A stretch of DNA of 57,500 nt from Glandiceps talaboti. Taxonomy: Eukaryota; Hemichordata; Enteropneusta; Spengelidae. The notes beneath the pieces are model-generated. The model worked only from the letters and a program-made list of their open reading frames with translations. It was not told where the DNA came from and made no database searches. Location: assembly GCF_964340395.1 (NCBI RefSeq), contig NC_135565.1, forward strand, positions 6,021,642 through 6,079,141. The letters run 5' to 3'. The stretch's first letter is position 1; every line of letters begins with the position of its first letter. This document shows, one piece after another, positions 1-11,682 of the stretch. The position numbers were made by a program, and so were the translations under genes.

Positions 1-789
1 CACGTTTCAGAGGTTGTCCGCAAGATTTTCTCCTTACTTTCATTAATATTCAAATTAGAAAGTACGTCTTCATGCAAATCAATACCGTCTATGATTTTAT
101 AAATTTCTGAGGACCAGTTATTATAATTCAAGGAACAATCCCATAGAAATACTTTCTTAGATATTCTGTGTTCATCTAAATTAGTCAAATGTTTCCATAA
201 TCTGAGCAAATTGAGTAATCTACGATCTCTACATGAACTCCGTCCTGTATCACCCGTAACAGCTGGGAGAGGAGAAAATCTGTGTATTCCCAGAAAGAAT
301 CTCAGAGCTCTATATTGAACTGAATCACACTTATCCCATTTTGCAAATCCCCAAACACCTGAGCAATAGTCTAGAATCGGTACAACACTTGCTTCATACA
401 TGTTTGTGTACGTTCTGAAATTTTACATTTAGGGCTCCAAGAGCTCTACTCGCGGCTTCAGAAGTTACATCTGCAGTTACCGTATAATCTAAGAATTCAT
501 TTAGCACGACGCCCAAATATTTGTATTTATCAGAATAACTTAAAGATACATTTCCAATGTGAAAATCAAAGTTACTTCTGTCAATATGTTTACGCCTAAA
601 ATGAAGAACCTTCGATTTAGCATCATTTACAGATAGCCTCCATTTCTTGCATCATTCATTAATATGATTAAACATTTGTAGCATGTCATTTTCATTATCA
701 GCAAGAATCACAATATCATCTGCATATAATAAAATACCTATATTGTTATCATGTATGTTGACACCTTTTCGCATATTTTTAATTTCAAA

Positions 790-800
<11 letters not shown>
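1..800 (-). pseudogene. LINE-like (non-LTR) reverse transcriptase, 3' part, decayed
   Basis: The minus strand, read from about 800 down to 1, encodes the catalytic and downstream part of a non-LTR retrotransposon reverse transcriptase, the enzyme that copies LINE RNA at a nicked target. The palm motif YADD lies at about 715-726, in the context LLYADDIVILA. It is followed by LSVNDAKSKVLHFRRK, then KYLGVVLNEFLDYT, then (around 420-300) ASVVPILDYCSGVWG and YRALRFFLGIHRFSPLPA, then an RLLNLLRLWKHL segment and a VFLWD...NNWSSEIYKI segment, all typical of the thumb and C-terminal region of animal LINE ORF2. The frame is broken by a TGA at 652-654, where a Trp is expected, and by a frameshift near 427-436. 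Coding similarity continues to base 1, so the 3' end lies outside the window. The 5' side stops where the TATG array starts, so endonuclease and N-terminal RT are absent. Family assignment (CR1/L2-like or related) is not attempted. Confidence 0.85.
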
Positions 801-822
<22 letters not shown>

Positions 823-838
823 CATGTATGTATGTATG

Positions 839-868
<30 letters not shown>
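793..868. repeat. (TATG)n microsatellite
   Basis: About 76 bp of TATG/ATGT units with one interruption (tacatg). It begins directly at the 5' limit of the LINE-like coding remnant. Short open frames across it are repeat artefacts. Confidence 0.97.
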
Positions 869-869
<1 letters not shown>

Positions 870-2920
870 TGTAAATAAGGAAGTAGTCATTACTTACACT
901 GGTTCCCCATAACTCTGTTTTACTGCTACCAAGACTAATACAAATACTGCTACTAGAAGTGATTTGTTCATCATTAAGTTGTAAGACCTGTAATAACAAA
1001 ACATAAATATTGAATGAGTTACAAGCACTGCACATTATGATACAGTAGGCCAACTGTAAACGTTATGCAAATTGGTAGAGGTAGGCAAACCCCAAAATCT
1101 GTCATGGGATTATCCGATCATTAATATGTGGACGGTTAAAGATTTGATCACTCGCTATCAAATGTAAACCTTGTTGAGTTGAAGGCAGGGTTAATTGTTA
1201 AAATTGTCATGGTGTCGCTGTGATTACATTTAAAGTAGGAACAGAACTGAGAAAAGCGTAGCAGCGTTACCCATCATTCGGTCAAATATGATGCATGGGT
1301 CTCTATGATTTGACCCCTCCTATAAGATACCATAGTTAGTAATATTCTATAATATTGTGTTTCAGTTCTTACAAAGATTAAAATATTGTTTGATCATAGA
1401 TTTGATCGAAATATCGTCACTTAGCTATTTTGGTGGGGGGGGGGGTACCTACATTGGGACTGGTACATATTAATCTAATCAGATTAGTGTTCCAAATGTT
1501 ATACATCACAAACCATGTAGATCATATAGTGAAAGTGTATTGGATACACAATCTTAACAGTTGCAATAAAACTAGTTTCTCTGCTGACAGTGTGCAACAA
1601 GGAATGTAGTATTTGATAGAGTTACATGGATGGTTCGGATGATTTCGTTTTCATTTTGTCCATTGGACGTACTTGGTATCATTGCATAGAAATACCATCT
1701 ATCGTGATATATATGGGCAATGCCCTTTGTTTCTAGATCTCCTGTTGTTTCTGCTGTTATCATTTTTTAAATACTTCCTCAAATGTTCACCTAAATCTGG
1801 ATATCTGTTACTATAGATTTTCTTGTCAAAGTATCTTTGATTACTGTTTGAAAAATCAGAATAAAATGCGTTGTTTCAGCCTATAACAGCACAGTCTACA
1901 TATTGTGTTTGACTACTTCTGAAATCACATGATTATCTTCATTTACTTCTTTTATTTAAAAAAAAGAAACGTAAAGCCTGGCCTATTTTCTGAAGTCATT
2001 TTGTCGGAAACAAATTCTTTTGCCCTTGTAAGAATGGATTATTTGTTCAGACAATGCACAGCAAATCCCGACCCCTGATTGGCCAAGCGGGTTCAGCCCG
2101 TATTGTGAGATGATTTATATTATGCAACATATATACAGCTTTTATGAAAGCATATCACTAAAGGCTTAGCATTACCTGGTCCTCTTTAGGGCAGATCCTT
2201 CCGCCTTAAAACCCTCTCCGCATAACTTATATCATGGCCGTAAAGATCAATGCTCTCTATGTATAAATGTTTTAGATTTCTATATGTTTATACACTTGTC
2301 TGCGTTGACATCGTTGGACCTGGCGTCCAATTGTCTAGTATATCATCGGGCTTGTCGCATTTGTTGCGGATTAATGATACTTTTGATGCAGCTTAGTATG
2401 ACGATACAATAACGTATGTCAAGCAAAGGCTTGGTATATATCAATAACATCAAAGATCTTGCCTTTATGAAACCCAACCCCCCACCCCCATTATAGGTAT
2501 AGCATTTGGCCATATTAAGTTCTTTCGCAGTTTAATTTGCACAAGCTGATTACAAACAATGTCTTTTACCTACGGGCATTGACTTGGATTTAGGGCCAAC
2601 CTTCCCCTTATCAAGCTTGTCTTTAAAAATATCATGGAATATCTGATAACTATGGTAACTCCTCCTTATTGTGTCTTTGATGCGTATATAATATCATAGT
2701 TACTCAAATTTTATGATACGCAAGTAATTCAATTAGCTTTCATGATGTTCCCAAAATGTCACTTGCCATTCATAAAACAAGATACTAACATATTGATAGC
2801 TTTACTTCAAGTGCTGTTCATCCACCATGTGGTACTGACACTAAGCACGTGGATTGTAAAATGAAGATGCTCCTTTTTAAGATATTTGTAAACTCTGAAT
2901 TGTTCCTCCAAATGATTGAA
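869..2920. other. No gene seen; AT-rich unique sequence
   Basis: Both strands carry stops in all frames at the frequency expected for AT-rich DNA. A minus-strand open frame at 652-1053 continues upstream of the array without LINE similarity, and a 63-codon minus frame lies at 1572-1763; neither has a recognisable motif. A run of eleven G lies at about 1434-1445. Confidence 0.5.
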
Positions 2921-3262
2921 CATGTTAAATGGCACGAGCTGAGTTTGTACGCTTTTTACTCAATAAGTGAAAATACTCACATAATAACATTGATTAAACT
3001 TTGTTAAAATGATTTTAATATCGATGCCTGATTTCTACAACAGTACGATTGTCATCTGACATTGTTAGAAAAGTTGATTGCATAGCAGGGAATTCCTGAA
3101 CATTTTAATACGTATGACAAATTACGTCATCGGATCGTTTATAAATTATATCTTGATACCAGGTTTGAGTTCAGTAATTAGTGGTGGCTAATTATGCTCC
3201 AATAATCACAATACTGCCAGTGTCTTAATATACTGACCCACACACGTGTAACCCCCTTTATT
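2921..3262. repeat. Dispersed repeat family A, copy 1
   Basis: This stretch matches 43005-43320 in order and orientation: a ggcacgagctga block, a gacattgttagaa block, an aattacgtcatc block, then a tatatcttgataccaggtt block. A shorter, more diverged version lies at 6070-6240. The match extends over about 300 bp with indels, as for an old interspersed repeat. No coding capacity or terminal inverted repeat was found. Confidence 0.6.
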
Positions 3263-6069
3263 AATATTTTTTGCGAAATTCGTTGAATATGTTGGATATT
3301 ATACAGCATCAATTTACTAGATAAGTAAACAAAATGCTTGGTTTCATATTTTTGTCATTAAGGGTATTTAAGCACCCAACGTTCACTTTAATCTGTTATT
3401 GCCATTTTCCCTTTCCAATTAAAACCGGCGTGTTCACGACATTTCCAAGAGTGATACTCAATAGAAGTTTGCCTACCCTGCTAGATGCTTTTGTGGCTTT
3501 CCTAAACCGAACACTACATTTTCCATTTGCAAAGCTAGTTCCTGATTCTTGTGAAATTATAAAATAAGTTTGGAGTTCATCGCAAACCTTTCAAGAAATC
3601 GACAATTCTTTTCCCATAAAATTAACATGGTTTTCGGCAGCCATGTTGGATTCTAAAATGGCTTTAATTTCGTAAATATTTTGACCGCCATTTCAATAAT
3701 TTGTAATGTGATCTTGATTGTTAACTTACTTTCTTTCAGAATGGGTTATAGTATTCTTGTACATAGTAATGACAAGGTTTTTATTTTCTACATGTATGCA
3801 ACGTAAAAGTGAATTATTGATATTTGAACCTTTTCTCAAGTCTACTCGTACGTTTTGGTTCGTAGGATGTTGGAAAGTACCTTGGTTTGACAGGTATTAA
3901 CAGAAATAACCACAAGCCAGTTTCATGGGATCCAGCGTGGGCATACTTAGAAAAAGTGACGTTAGGATCTTGATAACATACACAACCAATTCACTTATTA
4001 TCTATATCTCAATTGAAAGTCTTCACTTGAACATTTGTCATTTTTTATTAACCAATCTAGATAATCATTTTACTCAATAAGAGATATAGGATATGGAACG
4101 GCCATCAATCTTGAAGTCGGGTAAAAGTTACGTTATTTGCTCAATATGAGTGTAACTATGGTGAGTTTACAGAAAGATTATGTTAATATAACAGGTTGAT
4201 CTTGAAATCTGTTATTGACTAAATAATGTCAGAATCAGAAACATTTTACTAATCGAACTATTAAGGGAAATTAAAAGGACATTTCACACAGATAAAACAC
4301 AAGCAGAATAAACAAATGTATTGCAATCATGGTAAACACAAATCCATAAACATAGGGGTATTTTTGTGAGTGACTCTTTTCTGTTCAGAACAGAGATGAC
4401 GGATGAGAGAAAGATCGATTTAAAACTGTTAATTTTAGCTACTGGGTGAGGGATGTCTACCACTCCTTGTGATACGTTGGTCATTGATTTCTACATACAG
4501 GGGATGGGATTGGTCTTTTAAAAACACTATGAGCATTTGACACAATGCATTTGTTGTAAATTGAATCTATACTTTCTCACTTCGACTATCGATAATCATT
4601 ATCGCTAGTTATTCTCCTCGGATAGCCACCAGAAGTGTTTAAACTCACATCGGTTAGCCTCGATAACACTGAGCACGACATACCACCTTGACCTTGATTT
4701 TATCAGTACTTGAATAGTGCATTACACTTAGTATAAAACAAAGTGAAAACCACTCTAATTTAAGTACTAAGTGTTGTTAGTTGCATGGCTACTGAACCTT
4801 ATCCTCATTGACGCTACTTGGTTTTCTTTTCGTCAGAAGCGCCCGATAGTTACAGATTTCAAAACTTTTGACAGCTATCATGGCTATTGACCAAAAACCA
4901 AACACATTTTTTTCACTGACACGTTGTTTAAATTCATAATTCCACAATTTGAAATTCTTTTCTTAGAATCATATCACATCACATTACATCTCATCTCTTC
5001 TCATCTCATCTCACTTCATGGCTTTCCGTAGTTGCTTTAGAATATTTTGAATATACATCAAAATGGCAAGCAGACTTCACCATTTTCACTTCCACTCCTG
5101 GGACGAACACGACATACACAAATTATTTATGCAAAAAGATTAAATGGTGTCGTGATTTCACAAAGCAGTCCCCCGGTCTTGATAGCCTGTTATTCAAAAC
5201 CATAGCATGAATTATACATAGCAGATAGTATCTGCAGAGAAGTGGAGTCTATTCACCTCAGTTATACTCAGTTCAGTATATATCAAGCAGTGTCCAATGA
5301 TATGGTTGAATGACGTCTTCTAAGTTTCCTGATATCGATAGCTCAAATAAAAGGTAATAATTTCATTTAAAATTGTTTGTTCATGTTTGCCCCAGTGATA
5401 TACATGTGAGACTTTTCGTACAACAGAAAGGACAGGTATATTAACAGCACATTATAGCCACATATTTCTATCTTTGCTAGTCAGATTAATCACTAAGGAG
5501 GTTTTCTAGGTGAAAGGGTGGTCTATTTTGAGGATACCGTTAAAGTTGAGGTCACACGTTCGTGAGCCCTCCATCAAAAGCAGTTATAGCCAACAGCGAG
5601 CATGGCATCAAATACACTACGTTTGAGGAATGATTGATTAATTTGTTGCTTTCGTGCCCTCTAGTCATACAAATCGGAAATGAGACTCATGATGGAAATA
5701 GTGATGCATTGGGAGTAAAGTCTATGATCATTCGGTTGGAGGATGAATGATTAACATAACAGCTGGGTTTCGAGATAAGATAAAATGCTGGTATTGTAAT
5801 ACCGCTGTGTTATTACATTAACACACCCATAACGTTCGCGAGTGAGTGAGGAATTGCATATTGATAATGTAGCATAATGAGTCACCCAATGGAATTATAT
5901 ATTTTTCGACGGATTAGATGAAATACACTGTGGAAACACGTAAGTCATCAAACACAAGTTGAGGTTAAGCACTAGTCGACTCTAGTGAAAATAATTACAT
6001 GAAACAAAAAAGTTTCTATTCGTGTATAATGCAAATGTCGATGCATGCTCTAGATGACACCAAAGTCAT
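3263..6069. other. No gene seen; a few short open frames
   Basis: Open frames at 3334-3567 (plus, 77 codons), 3718-3900 (plus, 60 codons) and 4284-4484 (minus, 66 codons) are of lengths expected by chance at this base composition and contain no recognisable motif. A short TCATC-rich tract is at 4968-5019. Confidence 0.45.
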
Positions 6070-6245
6070 ATATTCTGGCATTGTCATCACACTCTATAAT
6101 AGCATCATAGTCTTGGCCGCCTCAATATTTTAATATACAAATAATGAATTACGTCATCGAGTCGTTTATGTACTATAACTAAAAACCGGGTTTGAGTTAT
6201 GTCAATAGCAAGAGATGGATAAATATGTTTCAAAATTCGAAACCA
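6070..6245. repeat. Dispersed repeat family A, copy 2 (partial)
   Basis: Shares tctggcattgt, aattacgtcatcgagtcgtt and gcaagagatgg blocks with the copies at 2.9 and 43.2 kb, in the same order. Only the 3' half is clearly alignable. Confidence 0.5.
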
Positions 6246-6503
6246 TTGGATCCTTTAATATACAGGAAAAAAATAAGTCCCTAAAACATACAACTTGTAC
6301 CACTTTCAAGGTGTGTTAGTGCTATCCTGCATCCTTTGAACTGATTCCTATATCTAATGTTTGTCAAACATATACTCTATTATGTACACTTCCCTTCCGT
6401 CAAGCCTGTATTTATAATCTGATTAACACACATTATCAAAAGAAATAATCATGTGTTGTCTTTTGTCACATTTCTCAGGTCCTCAACTAACAAGGGAATG
6501 AAC

Positions 6504-6830
6504 AATACAGTTCAGTGCAGTACAGTACAGTGCAGTGCAGTACAGTACAGTACAGTACAGTACAGTACAGTGCAGTACAATACAGTGCAGTGCAGTACAG
6601 TACAGTGCAGTGCAGTTCAGTACAGTACAGTACAGTACAGTACAGTACAGTACAGTACAGTACATTGCAGTGCAGTGCAGTACAGTACAGTACTGTACAG
6701 TACAGTACAATGCCGTTCTGGTCAGTTCAGTGCAGATCAGAGCAGTGTAGTGTAGTACAGTACAGAGCAGTGCAGTGCAGTGCAACGCATTACAATACAA
6801 TACAATACAGTACAATGTAGTAGAGTGCAG
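6504..6830. repeat. Pentanucleotide array (ACAGT/GCAGT)n
   Basis: About 325 bp of acagt and gcagt units, increasingly degenerate after 6700. Open frames of 71-136 codons on both strands here translate to periodic STVQY or YCTVL strings and are artefacts of a 5-bp period without stops. Confidence 0.97.
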
Positions 6831-7318
6831 AAGAGTACTACAAAGCAAATAGCGTTTCAAGCATTTAATCTCATAGCCCTTAATTGTAAACATTCATTGC
6901 AATGTTTAACCCCATAGGGACATGGAGACCTTGCGTTCCAGTTAAGAGAGTAAATTTCCAATTGAATTTGTGTCTGAGCGCGAGTAAAGTGCAGCAATGG
7001 GACCATCCATGACTAAATTACTTGTCAAGTATATGCACATGGCAGAAGTTCCTTAAGTGTGTCTTCTACTGTGGTAGCTATAAGCAGGTATATAAATTAA
7101 TATCATACTAGTTGACACAACCGACATAATAATTCAATCAACTTTAAGGTAAGTTAGGCGGCATGTAAACATATGTTATTACATTGATATATCATCCTTT
7201 CCATCGTGTAACCGTCGTGTTACCATCGTGTTATTTTTTAATAAAGCTAACGATTCGTTTCTCTTTGTATCAGTAGAAACTTCATATATCATATCGAAAT
7301 GATAGATTAACAAGCCTT
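6831..7318. other. No gene seen
   Basis: Unique AT-rich sequence between two arrays. Nothing beyond short random frames is visible. Confidence 0.4.
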
Positions 7319-7319
7319 A

Positions 7320-7391
<72 letters not shown>

Positions 7392-7422
7392 GCTTCTGCT
7401 ACTACTACTACTACTACTACTA

Positions 7423-7454
<32 letters not shown>

Positions 7455-7540
7455 TTACTACTACTACTACTACTACTACTACTATACTACTACTATACAA
7501 CTACTACTACTACTACTACACCACCACCACCACCACCACC

Positions 7541-7581
<41 letters not shown>

Positions 7582-7642
7582 AACTACTACTACTACAACT
7601 ACTACTACGACTACTACTACTACAGCTACTACTACTTGTACG

Positions 7643-7698
<56 letters not shown>

Positions 7699-7699
7699 A
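7319..7699. repeat. (ACT)n trinucleotide array
   Basis: About 380 bp of act/cta units, interrupted by a cac/cca block near 7520-7550 and several point variants (acg, aca, tgcttctgct). It is one of the longest trinucleotide tracts in the window. No flanking coding frame was found. Confidence 0.97.
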
Positions 7700-7754
7700 G
7701 AAGTTGTATGTTATTAACTACCTAATTAATATGTCCCCAAGGCTTAAAACCTAG

Positions 7755-7985
7755 CCTGGGAGCATCTATAAGGTGTCTTTAGTATTTATTCATATATCTG
7801 AAGCAATTCAATAAGTCCATTAATTTAGCATATGTCATCAGGATACAATCAGGGATTCCTACAGGGCATTGTAATGTTCAGAATCATATATTTTTAACGA
7901 GACTGAAGAGACGCTCAGATCATAAGTATATGGAGACATAAACTATACGACTATAAACCTTATTTCACTAGGAACTCAGTGTAAA
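7755..7985. repeat. Dispersed repeat family B, copy 1
   Basis: The block at about 7863-7960 (gggcattg, ttcagaatcatat, acgagactgaagaga, cataaact) recurs in the same order at about 12383-12480. Boundaries are uncertain. There is no coding capacity. Confidence 0.5.
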
Positions 7986-8151
7986 CGTGTAGACCTTGAA
8001 TCATTTTGATCAAACGTACACGCATATAAAAGTCAATATGGCGACAGTTCTTTTTTTTTACCTGAGGTCTTACATCATAGAGATATTTCCAACATACTGA
8101 TATTGATATCAGTTTCTGTTCAACACTGAATCTCACGAATTACAAATTCTA

Positions 8152-8640
8152 CGCGCCTTTCTCACCCTTTTGAGCTATTGTTCCAAGACACGGCATAAAC
8201 GTCCTGATCCAACTGAGGAAAACCACGAAGCGAGAGAGAACCGATGGTGCCACTCAATTGATCATTCTCCTCAATATGACAAATAATATTGTATGGCGTA
8301 TGTATTTTTATTGCGCGTTTTCTGATCCCACTGGATAGTTTTTTTGTAGACATAAAAATAAAAGCCTTGATTTTCAAGTAACAAAAATTCTCAGCGCGAA
8401 AGAACCGACAGAGCCATTCATCAGTTTCTTCAATATTAAAAGAACATACTCATATATAATTTAGGCGCTTTTCAAACCTATGTTTGATAACACGCCATAA
8501 AGCTCCTGATTTACAACTCAGAAAAATACACAGCAAGAAAGAACCGACAGATATATTAATTAATCAGTTTCTTCAATTTTTAAAGAAAAAATGCTGTACA
8601 TTTTGCTCGTCTTTCTGACCTTTCTAAATAATGTTTTGAA
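8152..8640. repeat. Degenerate tandem repeat, about 155-bp unit, three copies
   Basis: Three successive units start at about 8152, 8312 and 8463. Each has a gcgc-t-ttt start, a cataaa block, a cctgat block, a gagaaccgat or gaaagaaccgacag block, and a cag/gatc-ttcttcaat block. Copies 2 and 3 are closest to each other. On the minus strand copy 1 is open for 71 codons (8162-8377), copy 2 partly, copy 3 is broken. They could therefore be decayed tandem exons or simply a satellite-like repeat. Confidence 0.65.
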
Positions 8641-8767
8641 GATATATCCTTTAATATAAAACCTATACAGTATACATTTTCAGACCCCTCTTAAATGTGT
8701 GAAGAAAACATGTAAAACATCTGATTTCAAAATGAAAAAAAGTCACACGCAGTAAAACTAAAAGTGA

Positions 8768-8795
8768 CCATAGGCCCTACATGTAGGGCCTATGG
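8768..8795. repeat. Perfect 28-bp palindrome
   Basis: Two 14-nt arms (ccataggccctaca and its complement) abut with no spacer. The symmetry stops at both ends (A opposite A). Confidence 0.95.
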
Positions 8796-11524
8796 ACAAA
8801 CCTACTCTATTGACTAGAGTCATTAGGTAATGGGTATAGTGGAAGATAAACTGGTATCGTGTTATCTGCCATGTTAGCCTTTAGGAAAGAAAGCCTAGGC
8901 CAAATCAGATATTAATTTCCCCTAGATGTTACACGCTGTAAACCCTGGGTTTTACATTACAGGGATTTACAAACTAAGCACATAATCAAATCTGCCCTTT
9001 AGACCCACGTGTATTATAAGTACTTTGTTTCCCGGATACGCTCATTCTATGTAGCTACACGACATGGAACAAACACTTTGCTCAGAGATGTTGTTCAATC
9101 TTAAGGTAGTATATTACTGCTATCAGTGTTGTTAAAGAGGGTTTGCACTATTGACATTGCATCTAAGATGTATGCCTTTCTTGGTCCAACCATCAATTCA
9201 AATATTGTAATACTACAATAAAATATCAGACCACGCACAAGATCTTAGAATCGATCGTACGTGTATGGATGATATTTGTTTTACACCAAGTCTCTTAATT
9301 CAAGAAAGGAACATTGTTATCATGAAATAATGGAAGAGATAAAACAGTTTCATGTTACGAAGGCATTAAACATTACAGAAATAATAATTGCTTAAATGCC
9401 TATAACGAGTAACAAGTACGCTAATTTAAAAAAAATAGATATAAAAACATCGTATAATGTAATGATGGATTTTTTTCTTTTATATTTGTTGAAATATTCA
9501 CTTCGAAATAGTTGTATATATAATAATAAAAGACATTCATTCCATGACTTTTGACATTTGTGTTTGAGTTAAAATACGTTAGTAACACCCTCCTAGCGAT
9601 ACAGTTGATCCCTTTGCAGAACATATTCTGTCAGTGATTGCATCTCCTGTACAACTTTCAGGTTTTAACTAAAACAGCAGGAAACCCTAGCCAATGAGAC
9701 GTGTAAACGTTTACAAGTGTTCTTGTAAACTGTACTTGAGACATTATTTTGTTCTTGAGGTGTATTAAAAAGTTTACCAATGGAGGTTAAATTTGATTAT
9801 ATTATAAATAATCAGATATCTTCACAAATTCGAAATATTTACAAACTTTACAATTAAAGTCGTGCTTTAACATAATATTTGATAAAGTTGTTCTTTACCT
9901 GAGTTCCATATCTTTGCGAACGTTCGTCCACGGCAATCCAATACAGTTATCGCATTTACTGTCTGCAACAGAGTGACTGTAAGTCGACTGACTCCCCCTA
10001 CAACCCTTAATACCCTACGTCATACAAAATAATGATAATTGCAACTGATTGGCAATACCCCATCATTGTATCCGCCAATGTGACTGGTAAACGTCACCTG
10101 TCATGCGCAAAACAGCACCCTTCACTCGACCAATGACACCCTGTCACGTTCAGACGTTATGTAAATGTAGAATCACACGTTTTACTCCTACGCATTGGAT
10201 AGGCTATCACATAAGTAGATTGTAGTTATGTAAATGATGTCTAACCAAGCCTAGTGTTTCCGTAAATCACTGATCGTTGCACTTAAAGTTATCGTTATAT
10301 CAGGTTTAATTGTATGTTTAGAATCAAAACAATTTGCTTTAATTTTAACATAATGTAAATGGCGATATATTTTATGCAATACAGATACAAACAGGCCTTA
10401 TCATATTATTATCATATTAATTACAGCTAAGAGAGGCTAATGGCCTATGAGCTGAGAATGAGTCAATTGCCAAAAGATGCATCAGCCAAAGGATCAGGAA
10501 TAAGCATATAAGGAACATATCTGTTACAAAGTATTAAATAAATACAGGTACTACTATAGTTAGTAGCAACCACATTGCACTGTCCATAGTTCAGTCCCAA
10601 GCCAAACAGTGTACTAACTCGACTTCCAAATGACCTCATATGAACTCACATTAGGTTATTGAAGTATGTAGGAAAGTGTGCTAAAATCTTTTGTTGTCAC
10701 GACTTCTTGTTTTTATCTCATTTTACTACGAGTATCTGTTACCCAACATATTTCAGGTTTAACACATACGTCGTAATTGTATAATTGCGTAGGCAATGAC
10801 AGAAACTCCTAAGAAAGCCAAGCTTCCCCAAAATCCCGGTATCACGATTTCACGAAATAGTGAAAGCTACTTTTTTTTCTTATTGCTGTAAACTGTTAAA
10901 TGTGTGAAAGTGAAATGGAGATACTTCGTTCGACAGATTTGTTCTTACGTTTACGTATTTGTCAGATTTATCTTGTGTACAACTGGCAGACGGTTAACTC
11001 TGTTCCGGCAAGGTGTGTGAATTTGTACACTGTGAACATCCGGGGGCTAAACTTAATATGTTTTAGGACGTCAACAACTGTTTTGCAAATACACGTATCA
11101 ACGTCATTCATATCGAGTACCAAAGATAGTCTGTCGTAATTAATGCTTTCCCCCCGGTTTTTTTCTGTCTGTGTTAATAATTAATTATGCATTTCCCCAA
11201 TGGGGAGATTTAGGCATTAAACCGCGTTACCATACCACAAAACGCATCGTTTAGATATCGGCTGAAGGTATTTTCATAATTTGTGTGTTCGTTTGGAGAT
11301 GTCAAGTTTTATACAATTTTCATAAACACTGATCGTAAACTATAAGTATACAAAGTAGACCATGGCGTTCAGCGAAGAAATGAGAAAGCTCTTTGGCTAA
11401 AATACAAATAATCAAAATAAATAAGTATATCAACAAAATTAAGTAGAGAAAGCACAAGATGACAAATATTACCCAAGAGTTCATCTACCATTAGCTATAA
11501 CTACATTATTGAAAGAGCTAATTA
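8796..11524. other. No gene seen
   Basis: Short frames only: 9421-9624 minus and 10900-11139 plus, neither with a recognisable motif. A 12-bp palindrome gtaaacgtttac at 9703-9714, followed by gtaaac at 9725, is a possible forkhead-type site. Confidence 0.4.
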
Positions 11525-11584
11525 ATGAATGGATGGATGGATGGATGGATGGATGGATGGATGGATGGATGGATGGATGGATGA

Positions 11585-11616
<32 letters not shown>

Positions 11617-11682
11617 ATGAAGGAAGGGGAGGAAGGAAGGAAGGAAGGGAGGAAAGAAGGAAGGAAGGACGGAAGGAAGGAA
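11525..11682. repeat. Compound (ATGG)n - (GAAA/GGAA)n microsatellite
   Basis: ATGG units to 11582 change abruptly to GAAA, then GGAA units to about 11682. The minus-strand frame of 73 codons across it is an artefact. Confidence 0.97.

Noticed and set aside
6483-6893. 136-codon minus frame and overlapping plus frames
   Set aside because: They are translations of the ACAGT/GCAGT array and have periodic composition with no domain.
7319-7699. CRISPR-like or regular repeat-spacer array
   Set aside because: It is a plain trinucleotide repeat with no unique spacers. No CRISPR array was seen anywhere.
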